Assembly (NCBI GenBank): GCA_039881145.1
Contig: JAYKKI010000027.1
Coordinates: 23,013,001-23,077,000, forward strand
DNA: 64,000 bases
Reading direction: 5' to 3'
From: Druceiella hillmani
Taxonomy: Eukaryota; Arthropoda; Insecta; Lepidoptera; Hepialidae
Shown here: piece after piece, positions 48,796 to 60,949 of the stretch
Numbering within the stretch: position 1 is the first letter of the stretch
Layout: every line of letters starts with the position of its first letter
Notes under the pieces: model-generated
What the model was told of the DNA's origin: nothing
Databases searched by the model: none
What the model saw: the letters and a program-made list of their open reading frames with translations, nothing else
Position numbers and translations under genes: made by a program

Positions 48796-49101
48796 CAAAA
48801 TGTTTTTGTCCCATTGCATATTAATTACGATTGATGAAGAATTTCGCACAAGTGATCAAAATGTTTTTGTCCCATTCCATGTTAATTACGATTGATGAAG
48901 AATTTCGCACAAGTGATCAAAATGTTTTTGTCCCATTGCATGTTAATTACGATTGATGAAGAATTTCGCACAAGTGATCAAAATATTTTTGTCCCATTGC
49001 ATGTTAATTACGATTGATGAAGAATTTCGCACAAGTGATCAAAATGTTTTTGTTCCATTGCATTTTAATTACGATTGATGAAGAATTTCGCACAAGTGAT
49101 C
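48796..49101. repeat. 61 bp tandem array, five copies
   Basis: The unit 'caaaatgtttttgtcccatt' + 'gcatgttaattacgattgat' + 'gaagaatttcgcacaagtga' + 't' repeats at 48796, 48857, 48918, 48979 and 49040 with an exact 61 bp period and about one change per copy. The near identity shows recent expansion. 61 is not a multiple of 3, so no single frame crosses the array. Confidence 0.97.
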
Positions 49102-52100
49102 AACAGGCAAGGAGGTTTTAAATGTTTAAATAGCTTTTTCCTCAACTAAGCGACGCTAGGTTAAAAGAGGGTATTTTTGTTGTGCCTCAAATACGAAAGT
49201 TATTGAAAGATTATTCATTGGGGAACAAGCTTGTGAAAGCTGCAGAAAACTCTTTGATAAATAAAGGAATAAACTAGTTACAGAATTCTATTCGAAAAAA
49301 AAATTAAATACTATTGCGATAATGGGATGCGAATATCGATAAAGTTTTAGGATCATTAGTAATTAGAAAGGAAAGTTCTATTTCGATATGAGATCGCCAA
49401 AAAAAACATTTATTCAAAATCGCGCCTTAAAACGTCAGTAAATGGAAATTAAAGAAAATTTGTATCATAAATAATTACTTTTTTTTTCTTTACAAGCGCT
49501 ATGTATTCTTGATATATTCGATTTTTTGTTTAATTCTTGTTGTTTTTTTATAGAAAATAAAAGTAAAATTTTTCTAAATTTACTTTTGGACTGTGAGATT
49601 AAAGAATTCGCTAATTTTGAAGGAAGAGGCAAATATACGTTATAATTTTCTTCCGCAGTGTTACTCTTAATAATAATAATATTTAAAAGACAGTACGTGT
49701 ATATTATTAATAGAAATAAATTATAGGGGAATTTATTAAAACATTACAGCTCAAAGTTGAAAAAAACAAAGCTTTAGAACTTCCATTTAAATGTAAAATC
49801 TACCTGAAGTTTAATTCCTTGTATTTAAATCAGTCTTTCTAATACTAAACTGCTTAGTTTTCCATTCAAAGATCAAACAAATCGAATATATTCTGCATAT
49901 TTATAGCAATACATAATTTTTTTTTAAAAATACAATAGTTCCATGCTGAGTAGAGAAACTTTCCATGTAATTCAAATATTTTTGATATATAAAGAACCTG
50001 GGAATTTCAATCAAATAAGGTTTAAATCTTTGTAATTTTGAAAGAATATGGGTTTACGCTATGCCTTGATAGTAACATAAAAAAATTGTATTTAAAAAAG
50101 TAAGCTGGAAATATCCCGTTTTTGGTTGAATAATTGAAGGATATTTAAATAGAGGAGATACATTGCTATCTCATATTGGAGGGAGAAAAAGAAAAGCTGA
50201 ATAGGTGATTGTATAGAAACATTGTACAACTTTGAATTTATTTCAAGATACACACACATTTTATTTAGTAACATGTCAGGGACAGACTGGTAATTGGTAA
50301 AATTGTAATTAAATTAAAAATAAGCCATAAATGGATGAACAAAATGAAAGAAAGTGAAAAAGTTACTCTTTTCTATATACCATTGGTTGAGAAATCTTAC
50401 CATAACAGATCTTTCTATAACATTTCTTCAGTATAAGATAATGTAATAATACAATGGAAACTTTCGCTTATTCCTCAAGAATAAAATTGCTTTTCTACTG
50501 CAACCTGATAACAAGAAGGTAGTTCTGTCTTATAACGGAAACTTAAAATGTTTCAAAAAGTTTTTTTCAATTTTTTTAAGTTAATCTATAACGTCATTAT
50601 GAATAAGGAATATTGGATAGATAAACATTTCCTTATTTGAACCTTGGAACAAATAGTTATGCTTTACGAGAGTATACTTCATGTAATGTTTTACATATAT
50701 AACTATATTTGGAACACCTTCCTTCGCCCGTTTTTGGTCTTAAAATGGAATACGTGAAACAAGCGCGCTCTAAATTCTCTTCCTAAAATGTCTACGTATT
50801 TTTTGTTGATAGTTACCAACCTAATATATACATATCATACACTGGCATATGTAAATACTTGTATTGTGTTACAGAAGGTGCTCGTGGCGAGTGTTACAAA
50901 ATATCTGGTTACGCATAGGCATAACATCTCAAACCCCTTTATTACATTCATTTATTACGTTAGTATAAACAATAGTTACAAGTGGCAAGACCCAAATGAG
51001 GATGCGGTTGCTACATTTTAACATAAACAGACTCTGCTTTACGTGAGTAGCCCGCACATTCCAAGAAATAAGCTGGTAAGAAAACAAAAGATGGAATATT
51101 TGGGGCCCGTCGTAGGTGATGTGAAGATTTTTATAACAATTGCATCATCATGGGTCAATGATTCTTTGTTGATTTAATATTAATATTACGTATGTAAATA
51201 TATCTAATAATGAAATTTACAGATTTTCAATTTTTCTAGTTTTACTTTACAGTCAAGGCTATATCACAACTTGGAGCTAAATATACTTTAAGACTACTGT
51301 CTTCACGATATCAATTAATAAAAATATGTGCCACAAAATCTACCAAATATAAATAAATTAAATATATGCGTTGAGTAGTTTATTTTCTATTTAAAATAAT
51401 GCAAAGAATAGCAAAAATGATTCATTCCTAATTATTAATTTCTATATTTATCTAAATGTTATAAATAATATCTTTTTATACTAAACCATAATATTGGAAT
51501 GGTAAATATTTTTTTGTTTAAAATCATACTTGCAAAAAAATGGCATAAATTATTTCAGTTATTTGGTTTAACCTTACCTTCTAAAGTTAACTAAAATTGG
51601 CGTGTTGTAAAAAAATTATTTACAATAATATATAATCATTTAAAAATATGTGTCCTATTGGATAGAAAAAGAAATCAATGCCATGGACGTCACAATCTGG
51701 TAGAAGCGCCGAAATTTTTCTCAAGTCAATTAAACCAAGATATAGTCTATGGGAAGAAAAATAAACGAAAATATTTATTCAGAATTTTAGAGACGTGTTT
51801 CGGCTGTAAATTTTTAGAATCCACATTCAGTTAATTCCCTAACTGAGTTACTTAGATGTTAAATTTGACAGATATGCATCGAACGAATGTCACTATATTT
51901 GGAAACTATTATATTTAGTAACTATGGTATAAAGTATAAAAGCACTATTTGTAGACTTATTTCGGTTCATCTTCAAAGTCGATCTTCAAATTGACAAACT
52001 TTGAAGGTCGATAAAACCTGCGACGAAATAAAAAATATGATGATGGGAAATCATCACTCAAGTTTGAAAGAAACGGTTCAAGCACATGTCAAACACAAAT

Positions 52101-52304
52101 CCCTTTGCACAAGTAAAATGAGCATAATTTAGCCTATGGGATAAGCCGTACCATAGTTTCATCGCCGTATCATCAGTTTCGAAGATATGTGGGAACGAAC
52201 CATATTCATAAAATTAGGTCTTATATTCATAAAATGCAGCGTAATGGTGAGTTCATGAGTCTGATTTACAAAGCAGTTAACAAGTTTCGAAACGGCGTTT
52301 AGAT
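49102..52304. other. Long AT-rich stretch, no gene seen
   Basis: About 3.2 kb with no supported feature. Open frames at 50092-50274 (minus) and 50788-51021 (plus) have no family resemblance. Confidence 0.5.
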
Positions 52305-52545
52305 AACGAGCAAAAACTAAAAATATACGTCAAAGCCGCTCGAAAATCAAAATTATTTTGACGGTTTTCTTTAACTAAGGTGGTATCGCTCACTCGGAAT
52401 TAATTTCAGTGGTGCAAATTCTCAACAAATAACATTATTTAGAAAACGTGCCGTTAGATACGTTGTATGCGAATTTGTGTCCAACAACCCAATTATTGTC
52501 ATCAATTAAATTCCATATTCGCCAGATAAAATCAGGCGCGGTTTA
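52305..52545 (+). mobile_element. mariner transposase fragment
   Basis: Mariner transposases are DD34D enzymes that insert at TA. The frame reads QSRSKIKIILTVFFN, then GGIAHSELIS ('MLTVFFD..G.VHHEFVP'), VQILNK.HYLENV ('QTVN..FYLEVL'), and in another frame VCEFVSNNPI and IPYSPDKI ('V..FL..N.I....HPPYSPDLAP'). The D of FFD is replaced by N and there is a stop directly after it. The N-terminal DNA-binding half and the TGDETW block are not visible. It is a dead fragment with at least one frameshift. Confidence 0.8.
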
Positions 52546-54526
52546 CGCAATTTGTTACAGAATCCGAAACACACCATCGTAAGGAACTTAATTGACGCAA
52601 ATTGGCATGAGATATAGAATAAACTAGACCATAGTATTAAAAAAACATTGTCTCTTCATTCTTATAATATCTATCAGAATAAATTATTCCTCTAGCAATC
52701 TTTCTGAACTTATGTGCTCGAATCTTTTCTTTACTGTTACTTTCGCACTAAATTTCTGTAAAAGTATTAATATTTGTACATACATATCAGGTGTTTAATT
52801 TTATTTTCTTTTTTACCTAGAAAATAACGAAAAACTATTGTTGACAGGCCTCGACAGATGAAAAGTATTTGATTTTTGCATTTGTGATACAGAGATTCAA
52901 ATTTCACTTAGCTTTGTTGGATAAATTTCTTGTTTTCAATACTTGCCTTTTTCTATTCTCACAAATACGGAGTTTTCACGTGGCACAAATATCGGTATAT
53001 TATTGCGTGAATATTCTATTCTTAATTTAAGGCAATGTGAACTAGATGTATTATGTTTTAAATACAAATACTCGTATGTAGGTTCGTCAGATTTGTAAGT
53101 TTAGGTAGTCATGTTTTATCTGAAAATAAAAAAGGAAATTAAACTTAAATAAGTTACAAGATATGGAAGACAGTATAAAAAAATCGGTGAAGTTTTTCTA
53201 CTTTAATAATTTTTAAAAAATTTAAATTACTAATTTTAAGAAGTAAATTTTGGAGAATGAATAATTATTCATGACATTAAAATTAACTTGTTAAACATTT
53301 TTTTAAAGTGTGTTTTGAAACTGTTGGTCGTATATTTTTACTTTTTTTTAAATCTCTTTTGGCGTGATTGTTTCCGTAACGTTAAGCCGTTACCAAAAAT
53401 TTCAACAAGCATTAAATTAGGCGTATTTAGAATATATTTGGCGTTAATTTAGTAGAAATTCAATATTCACAGTTAAATGAAACTACGTGATAGTGCACTT
53501 TACGCCATTTGATTGATTCGAGTAAACTTGTAGCTAAGGTTTAATTTTTTGCGTCGCGCCTGTATATACATAACAAATAAATTATATCATGAAAAATTCA
53601 GCAAATACTTCTTAATTCAAGCGCAGAAAAAGTGAATTAATTTCCATCTTGTAAACAAACTCGGTAAAATTTTGTCAACAAATTCGGCGATCTTTGATTA
53701 CCGGATTACCATAATATACCACAGTATGTTTAATTACCACAATATACATACAATATAATTGATTACCACATGATACAATATATTTGATTACCATAATATA
53801 CTGGATGTAATACGAAGGAATGGGGCAATAAAAAGGTAGTTTCTCTGAAATATAGAAGGGATGAAACTTTCTTCAATTATTCTACGATAATAATTATTAT
53901 ATTCATCTTCGTTCAATATTTATTATATTCATAACTAAAGGGTATCTGATATTTTTGTTGGCTTAATGTATAAACTATTTATAATGATAAAAAATAAGGC
54001 AAACATTCTTACTTTGATAGTATAATATAATTAAAAATTTATGCGTCGATAGAAGATTTCCTAGATCGGTGAATAAAAAAATCATCATTAATTTTCGGAT
54101 ATTTTTGGTTAATGCTGTCCATATTAATACATAGATTTTAAGATGTAATATCCAGGAACAGATTCCTGACGAAAGTAGAAATGAAAATGTTTATATCAAT
54201 AGGGGAATGAATTTTGAAATATAGTTATTAGGAAACTAAACGTTTATACATATTTGTGACCTAATATTTGCATTTATAATTCAAGTAGTATTTAAAATTC
54301 AAGGTGATCGTAAATCCTATGGTTGTTGTAGGAATTTTAAAGTCCTACAAATTAATTATCAGAAACGTTTTTTTGTAATTTAATTAAAGATTATGATAAA
54401 TATTTTCGTGACGTATGCAATATAGTATTGTTTGCGAAAATTAATTTAAAATTCGAAATTATATCAGGCAGGTAAGAAATTTTAAAGTTAGAGCGTAAAC
54501 GGACAAATTAAAATGAAACAAAAATT
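52546..54526. other. AT-rich stretch, no gene seen
   Basis: Apart from fragment C there is only a loose 'gattacca(ca/ta)atata' repeat at 53698-53812. No gene supported. Confidence 0.45.
53428..53495 (+). mobile_element. Dispersed repeat fragment C
   Basis: 'gaatatatttggcgttaatt' + 'tagtagaaattcaatattca' + 'cagttaaatgaaactacgtg' matches the minus strand of 41404-41462, and its end overlaps the start of 39598-39692. It is a third copy of the family bridged by fragment B. Confidence 0.75.
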
Positions 54527-54770
54527 TTAAATATTTATATGGCCCCCTTCAACTTCCCTGCGTTTCTCACATCTTCCGTGTATGGCTTTTAAACTGGCCA
54601 GGAAGTAGTCGTATCTTTGCTTTCTAAATTTCCTTTGACTGCCGCGTTCATTTATTCTCGTGCTCTTCCGCCCATATAAAGATGTGTACAATTTAGTGAA
54701 TAGAAAGTAATTGCTGAGAGCCGGGTCCGCACGATAAGGTAAAAATTTAATTACATAAATGCCATCAGTG
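54527..54770 (-). mobile_element. mariner transposase C-terminal fragment
   Basis: The minus-strand open frame (continuous to 54835) reads FLPYRADPALSNYFLFTKL, YTSLYGRKSTRINE, RYDYFLASLKAIHGRCEKR and EVEGGHI. This follows the mariner C-terminus 'PYSPDLAPSDYFLFP.LK..L.GK.F.S.EEV', 'FY..GI.KL..RW.KCI.L.GDYVE'. The PYSPD block is damaged (PYRADPALSN), so the third catalytic aspartate context is altered. Everything upstream is missing. It is a separate insertion from 52305-52545, in the opposite orientation. Confidence 0.82.
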
Positions 54771-54835
54771 CTTGCCTTACAACTCTTCATCCTGATACTT
54801 TTTACGATCTCAGAAAAACAAAATTTCTTTAGCAA

Positions 54836-56305
54836 GTTTATTTTTGCTTTTTCCTAAAATGAGTCATGTAATAAACTTCATTCATTGCAAAATTGTATGA
54901 TACGTAATCATTAATTAATATCTTCGATTTCAAAAATAGCAGTAGTTGTGAGTTTGGATGCCGAATCTTTCACTTTGCAATGCAATGGTTCAGTGCATGG
55001 ACTTTTGTTTGGACTTATGATTACAGAACAGATTGTTTTCAAATTTTTCTTGTGTAAATTCTAAAATTCCAGCTAAATTTTGATTCGATACTATTTATCA
55101 GGTTTTCTACTTGCGATTCTATGTTTGGTGATAATAACATCCAAGTTTCAGGGTAAAGTGAAGCTAATGACGACAAAATTTAAATTATACACTAATTATT
55201 AGCTCCTCAATCTGGTATCACAAAATTGAATATTTATTGCGACTGAAAGTATCTTGTGCCCGTGACTTTTCAGTTTACTTTCACATTTTAAACTTTATTA
55301 CTTGTGATTTGGGGTATTCTATAAAGTCATTTCGTTCACCAAATTAAATTTTGTTCATGGATTGAAAATAATAAATGTTTTAGCAGCCAACATATACCGC
55401 AATGCAATGGTAAAATAATAACGTCGTAAACTCTAAAAAGAAGTACGTGTAACAATATTCAAACTTTTAAAACTTCTTTCAAAAAAATTATTCATGTGTT
55501 TAACATATTCACGTATTTAGCTATAAAAAGTTCGGTATTTTATTTGAAATGAGAGACTTATATGTAATGTCACTTTCAAAGTATGTAATACTTAAACTTA
55601 ATTTCAAATTGTATTTCGAAAACAATTGTTTCATTTTATATTATAATACCGCTCAATGGAAACGGAAATTCAAACTTTGTCCATTGGGTTGTTATTACTA
55701 TCGACGCTAAATTATTATTAATTTAAGTATCAACTAATACATTACATAAATTATTAATATAAAAATAGCTTTTCTTATTATTATTTATTCAGTCAGTTAA
55801 TAACTAATGAGCGTCAGCGGACCTTATTCGTTCCGGTATTATTATTGCTTAATTAATAGTAAAACATCTTTTAATCAAAGTGTAACTATTGAAGTACATC
55901 GGTAATTTTATTAACATTTATATTTACCATTATATATGTGGAAAATATTTTAGAAATGTAATTTCACCACCAGGATTTCCTATGTTTACGATTAGAGACC
56001 AAAATTTAGAATAACTTAGAGCAATTAAGCGCAATAATAATAACTGAACAAGCGTTGCATTTACAATCACTCCAAAAATAAAATAATTTGATTCGTCAAT
56101 CAAAAACATTCTCTTGTAGATTTTGTTACATATCTCTTTAATTTTTTTTAAAAGAAAAGCTCTCTCATGGCACCTACTCGCGTGTTCTTGTTCAATTACT
56201 ACCTGTGGTATTCAGTGCAAGACCCTGATTATGTCATTTTATATATCCTAGTATGTTTCAGTGTTCACTTATTTGCCTGTTAACTGTTTAGTCTTTAGTG
56301 ACGTG

Positions 56306-56309
<4 letters not shown>
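54836..56309. other. AT-rich stretch, no gene seen
   Basis: No supported feature in about 1.5 kb. Confidence 0.5.
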
Positions 56310-56377
<68 letters not shown>

Positions 56378-56418
56378 GGCGTGTGCGCGCGCGCGCGCGC
56401 GCGTGTGTGTGTGTGTGT
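56310..56418. repeat. Composite (TA)n(TG)n(CG)n(TG)n microsatellite
   Basis: A TA tract is followed by TG, then about nine CG dinucleotides, then TG again. The whole ~110 bp is strictly alternating purine-pyrimidine apart from one GGG break. Such DNA is prone to Z-form and slippage. Confidence 0.97.
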
Positions 56419-57254
56419 AAAGCTCTATTTTTTATAAATCATGTTAGGATCGATGTTAGGCCATAATTTTTAGTTTTCGGCACTGTAAAATTTAATGGGG
56501 TGCTCACAGTTTTATAAATATTTTTTAACGTACCTGAAGTTTCCATTCTTAAAGCTTTTCGATGAAGACGAGCTTCTAAACACTGTCAGCAGGTTTTCGT
56601 GTAATGTGTGTGAACAAGAGTATTCGAGAGCTCTCTGGAGACGGATTGTAGAAGACCTCGTTTATTCTAAGCTCTTTCAGAATTGAGACATTTGTTTTGC
56701 GTTTAGTTCATAATATATTGAGACTTCCTTTAGCAGAAAATTTTAAAACATATTTCTTTTACGATCGGCGATGTTCAGCGTCTCCGATTTAGCACCGTAG
56801 GGAAACATGGAAAAGATCAAAATTTGTTATAAATGTGCTTTAGTATCTTTAGAAATGTTTGTTTTTTTTCAGCGACAGATAATTTTAAAAAATAAATTTT
56901 ACATAGTAATTAAGCTCATTATTTTGGGAAGCAAGTTTGATACAAAAGATAATTTTTACTTTAGGTCATTAAGGGATCCATTAAAAGATTATATATGTCA
57001 CCAATTGGGAAGAATGGCGAAAACATTTTTTCGAAATGTTGCGTAAAGTAGTTCTAGAGATAAAAATGTCTAAAAAATATTTCTTAACCAACATTTAAAA
57101 TTTAAATTACGGAAAACAAGTTTACTAGAAGTTTACCAAAATATTACCATAACGTGTTAGCAATGAAAATAAACCCCAGCTCTTGAGAAATTCAAGTTGT
57201 TTTTTTCTCGTGCGTGTGAAAGATATATGGGCAATATATACATACATACATTCA

Positions 57255-57297
<43 letters not shown>

Positions 57298-58625
57298 AGA
57301 AATATGTATGAACTTTGTTTCATTAATGATTAATCACCAACATATGCACCTTGATTCTGTCAACGATATGTCTCTGTGGGTTCGATTTGGGAGGAACATC
57401 GATATGCTTGTCTCTACGTAAGAAAATTATTTGTATCTAAACGAATCTAATCTAATTTTACATATCTCGCAAAGAGATTATTGAATTATGGCAAACAATT
57501 TTGTTGTCACGTAATCATTACCCATTCATTTTGTTTAATTACATTCTTTCATGTTTTTAATCAGCTAACATTGAAATTTCTAAATGCCCTAAATTGTATG
57601 CAGTATTCGCCATTTTTTTATGAAATATGTATGAACTTCTCAGAGAACTAGAATGGAATAGAATAAAGAATTCACTCTCAATTTGATTTTTCTGATGATA
57701 AAAATAAAAATGCTTTAGTACGGGCATGAAGCGAAGAACATTTAATAAAATTTAATATTTCGTTTTTTTTATTTTCTCTACGCTAGTTTCGCCTTCGGTA
57801 GAAACAATTTCTCCGAAACAAAGAGCGGTCGTACGTTTTTCGCTTACCGCTAGTATTTTTAAAATCGGTTGATATTGTGTTAATTTTTTGGGACACAACA
57901 TTGGATAGGTATTATAGCTTAAGGTAAATTTGAATAATGGTCCAGGCGGGAAATATATTTATATTTCAGTTTATTGGTATTTTAGTTTTGTGTTAATTGC
58001 ATTGGAAGATGAAGCAGTCACATTAATATGGCGGACATTTAAATTGTTTATTCCATTCAGATTTAAAGTTCAAGAAAAATATCTTTACAAAAAATATATA
58101 TCCTTTTTTTTATTACTTTAACTAAATATTGCAGGTTACATTATTTATTGAACAAATTTTAGCGCTTTCATTACATTTTGAATTGATAAAAAATTTTTGT
58201 TTATTGTGAAGCTGAAATCATAATATTTTAACTTATAATTTTCTGCATTATTGGATTTGAATTACTTTTTTTAATTATTTGAAAAGATGAATTAAAAAAA
58301 AGAGTTGCAAAAAAGATGGGTGGGGCATGAAGTGAGTGGAGACCATACAAAATGTTTGGATCGGAAAATGATAATGTCACTATGTAGCTCAAAATATAAA
58401 AAAGATAAGTACAAGTATTATAGAGCTATTAGCATATTAAATTTACCAAGTAAAGCAGGTGAAAAAAAATTTAATCGGTGAAAGATTGCACTTTATATTA
58501 TTTACGAAAGCGTTTCAATTAACTTCCTTAATTCTTAATTTCCTTAATCATACGCAGAATAAACTTTTAAGAAATATAAATACTCGAAATACTCTTCACT
58601 AATACCAAGGCAGCATATTTCACAC
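56419..58625. other. AT-rich stretch, no confirmed gene
   Basis: Open frames at 56495-56686 and 56807-57046 show no recognisable domain. A TA tract lies at 57256-57294. A short reverse-transcriptase-like word (YKKDKYKYYRAISILNLPSK) at about 58390-58450 is too short to call. Confidence 0.45.
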
Positions 58626-58745
58626 ATGTCAGTGTGTTCCACACATGTCAAGTAATTAAGGGTAGGCAAGTAATGTGTGGAACACACATGTGAAATAATT
58701 AAGGGTAGGCAAGTAATGTGTGGAACACACATGTCAAGTAATGGT
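58626..58745. repeat. 43 bp tandem repeat with internal palindrome
   Basis: 'acacatgtcaagtaattaag' + 'ggtaggcaagtaatgtgtgg' recurs at 58641, 58684 and (partly) 58727. 'tgtgttccacacat' at 58633 pairs with 'atgtgtggaacaca' at 58674. It lies about 70 bp upstream of the first heat-shock element. Confidence 0.9.
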
Positions 58746-58813
58746 AAGTAATTAGTTACTCATAATCGTTGACCAATATTCGGCGCATCGACATTAGGTA
58801 AACTTATTTTCAA

Positions 58814-58833
58814 AGAATCTTCCAGAAGCTTCA
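58814..58833 (+). promoter_or_regulatory. Heat-shock element, four perfect units
   Basis: The sequence aGAAtcTTCcaGAAgcTTCa contains four contiguous alternating nGAAn/nTTCn pentamers without a mismatch, the binding pattern of trimeric heat-shock factor. It lies about 180 bp upstream of the TATA box at 58992. Confidence 0.7.
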
Positions 58834-58969
58834 CACCACTAAATCTGTTTACACACCCACTTATTAGAAGAGTCTCGATTCTTTTGAATGTTTTATTTCA
58901 CATAGAACCGAACGCATAATATTTGTACCTGTCGAATTACGTATTAAATAATTATTATAGCTCTCAAAT

Positions 58970-59000
58970 ATTCTAGAAGCTTCAAACTCCATATAAAAGC
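58970..59000 (+). promoter_or_regulatory. Heat-shock-type core promoter (HSE + TATA box)
   Basis: aTTCtaGAAgcTTCa (58970-58984) is a second, three-unit perfect heat-shock element. Eight bases later comes TATAAAAG (58992-58999), the TATA form seen in insect hsp promoters. A start site would fall near 59020-59025. The region that follows, 'aatttcaaacatcgaagtga', resembles the 'ttcaaacaagcaaagtgaa' leader of hsp70-type mRNAs. This is the most convincing promoter in the window. No coding frame longer than about 10 codons from an ATG lies in the first 250 bp downstream, so the transcript, if any, may be non-coding, spliced, or a decayed gene. Confidence 0.65.
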
Positions 59001-59059
59001 GGTCTTTCCGCGGGTGTAATTTATAAGTTTAATTTCAAACATCGAAGTGAAAACTCTGA

Positions 59060-60675
59060 CATTTATCAAAAAATATAATCAGCTTTTTTACTCAACTTTG
59101 TCTTTATTATTTAGTGACCTGCCTAATGTCTCTTTGTTCGTCAACAATTATCACGTAGTCTCGTCCAAGTATCCCAATACATTGTCTCTTCTCATCTAAC
59201 AATATGCCAAGCATTTTCAAAGTTTAAGGAAGGATTATGGATAAAGAAAAGTTTTCATAGTTTAATAATATAAATGCAGGAAAAATTGAACATATTCGTT
59301 AAAAATTTAACGCCAAATATTGTTTGAAAAAAGATTAGCAAGAATGTATAAAGAAAACGGAATTTCCACGCACGTCTGCCATTCTACAATATTACAGCAA
59401 AATGAAAGGTGCTCTCTCGAAAAGTCAAGAAAAATCAAAAGTATATCTAAAGAAGTGAGGGTAGCTGTATAAAGTGTTATATTAATTTCAACAATTGTGT
59501 GAAAAAAAATAAGGAACCTTGGACAATCCGAAAGAAAAATGGAAATAAATGAAATGCAATTATAAAAAAACAATTGCAAGAACAGTGCGGAATATGATAA
59601 AATAATTGTTATTAAATATCATATTAAGTGTGGTTATGAATACAGAGAGTAAGATATTAAAAATTGACTAGCCCTGTTGATCGTATATATAACGATAATA
59701 TCTCAGGATCGACTAAAGGAACAAAATGTGGATGATCTAGAAATACGCACTTGTATTAATTAGATAAATGTTTTAAGGATGGTAAAGATCTATAGAAGAT
59801 GTGTAGAAGAATACGCATCAGAATAAATGAGACAAATAATCGTAAAAGACATTTTGTCATCCTAAATTACATTCCAGGTGGTACATTTATTTTTTTAAAT
59901 TTATTCTTAAACTTTTCAGTGTTTTCAAATATTTTTTTATTTTAATACACTATTTTTATCAATGCCAAATTGTGTTTGCGTCGATCGTATTGCAACCGGA
60001 AAATTGGAACTATAATTTGACTATCACTTCATTTACACTAAACATATCAATTTTTCTGTGGTAAAATAATATCGAAAACAATTAATAAAGTAGCTAACAA
60101 CCAATAACGTGCATTAATTAACTTTACTGGGTTGTTTAGAACTGAAACAGAAAATTACCATAAAACTTGTAATTATAAATTTAATTTGAAAAGAGTTAAT
60201 TATGATTACTAGTTACGTTAGTACGCTAGTTACGCGTACTGGTTACGCGTTAGCTGTTTTAGAAGTATAGTTTATTTGTATTTTGATATTCAGGCCGTAT
60301 TACTTAAGACGAGCCACCGACTTGACTTTATGTTCCATTAGCATTTTCTTCTTTATCGTGTTTTATTGGTTCTTTTGGGGGTTGAGAAATTATGAAATCA
60401 TAAATTTCGAGAAATCGTAAATTTTAAGAAGTAGTAAATTATCAACTACCTTGTAAGTTCCGAGGACAAAATAGTTAAAAGAATAAAAAAAATTTGAAAG
60501 AAAACACTGTTGATAATGTTCAACCTGCAGAAGGTAATGAGAGCAGTAATATCAAAATAAAAAACCATGAAGAGTCTCTTTTAAAATATGCTACAATGTA
60601 AATATTATTCGATTTACACCAGGTATTACCAGTTATGGTTCTAATAGCAACTATAATAAACACATTCGGTAGTGC

Positions 60676-60678
<3 letters not shown>
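59060..60678. other. Stretch downstream of the heat-shock-type promoter, no ORF
   Basis: The first ATGs (59127, 59203, 59235) open frames of only about 7-10 codons. A possible splice donor, CAGAGA|GTAAGA, lies at about 59646-59652. The minus-strand frame at 59307-59579 is phenylalanine/isoleucine-rich noise. No protein or RNA family recognised. Confidence 0.4.

Positions 60679-60752
<74 letters not shown>
60679..60752. repeat. (TA)n microsatellite
   Basis: A TA tract with one TGTG interruption, upstream of the piggyBac relic. Confidence 0.95.
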
Positions 60753-60753
<1 letters not shown>

Positions 60754-60949
60754 GTATAAAGTCTATTATTTTGAAACAGCGTAAAGTAGAAGGCTCTTTG
60801 CTGTGATAGATTGTTAGATCTTTTTATTTTTTACTTTAAATGTTACATGGAAAATTTAGAAAGCTTATGGTCTAAATTTGATTAAACCCAATTTTGAACA
60901 ATAATATTGCTAAAGCATTTTAACAATAATTTTTCAATTTCGTGATTTC

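Noticed and set aside
48796..49101. CRISPR-like regular repeats
   Set aside because: The five 61 bp units are head-to-tail without variable spacers, and the sequence is eukaryotic in character.
58300..58450. Reverse-transcriptase-like words (RWVGHEVSG, then YKKDKYKYYRAISILN)
   Set aside because: The two words would be in the wrong order for one protein and each is too short; chance similarity cannot be excluded.
58544..58732. Minus-strand frame with repeated CxxH-like words as a zinc-finger peptide
   Set aside because: The pattern is created by the 43 bp tandem repeat, which is not a multiple of three.
59330..59840. Possible LINE C-terminal word (DRIYNDNISGSTK)
   Set aside because: It is isolated, with no flanking motifs in any frame.
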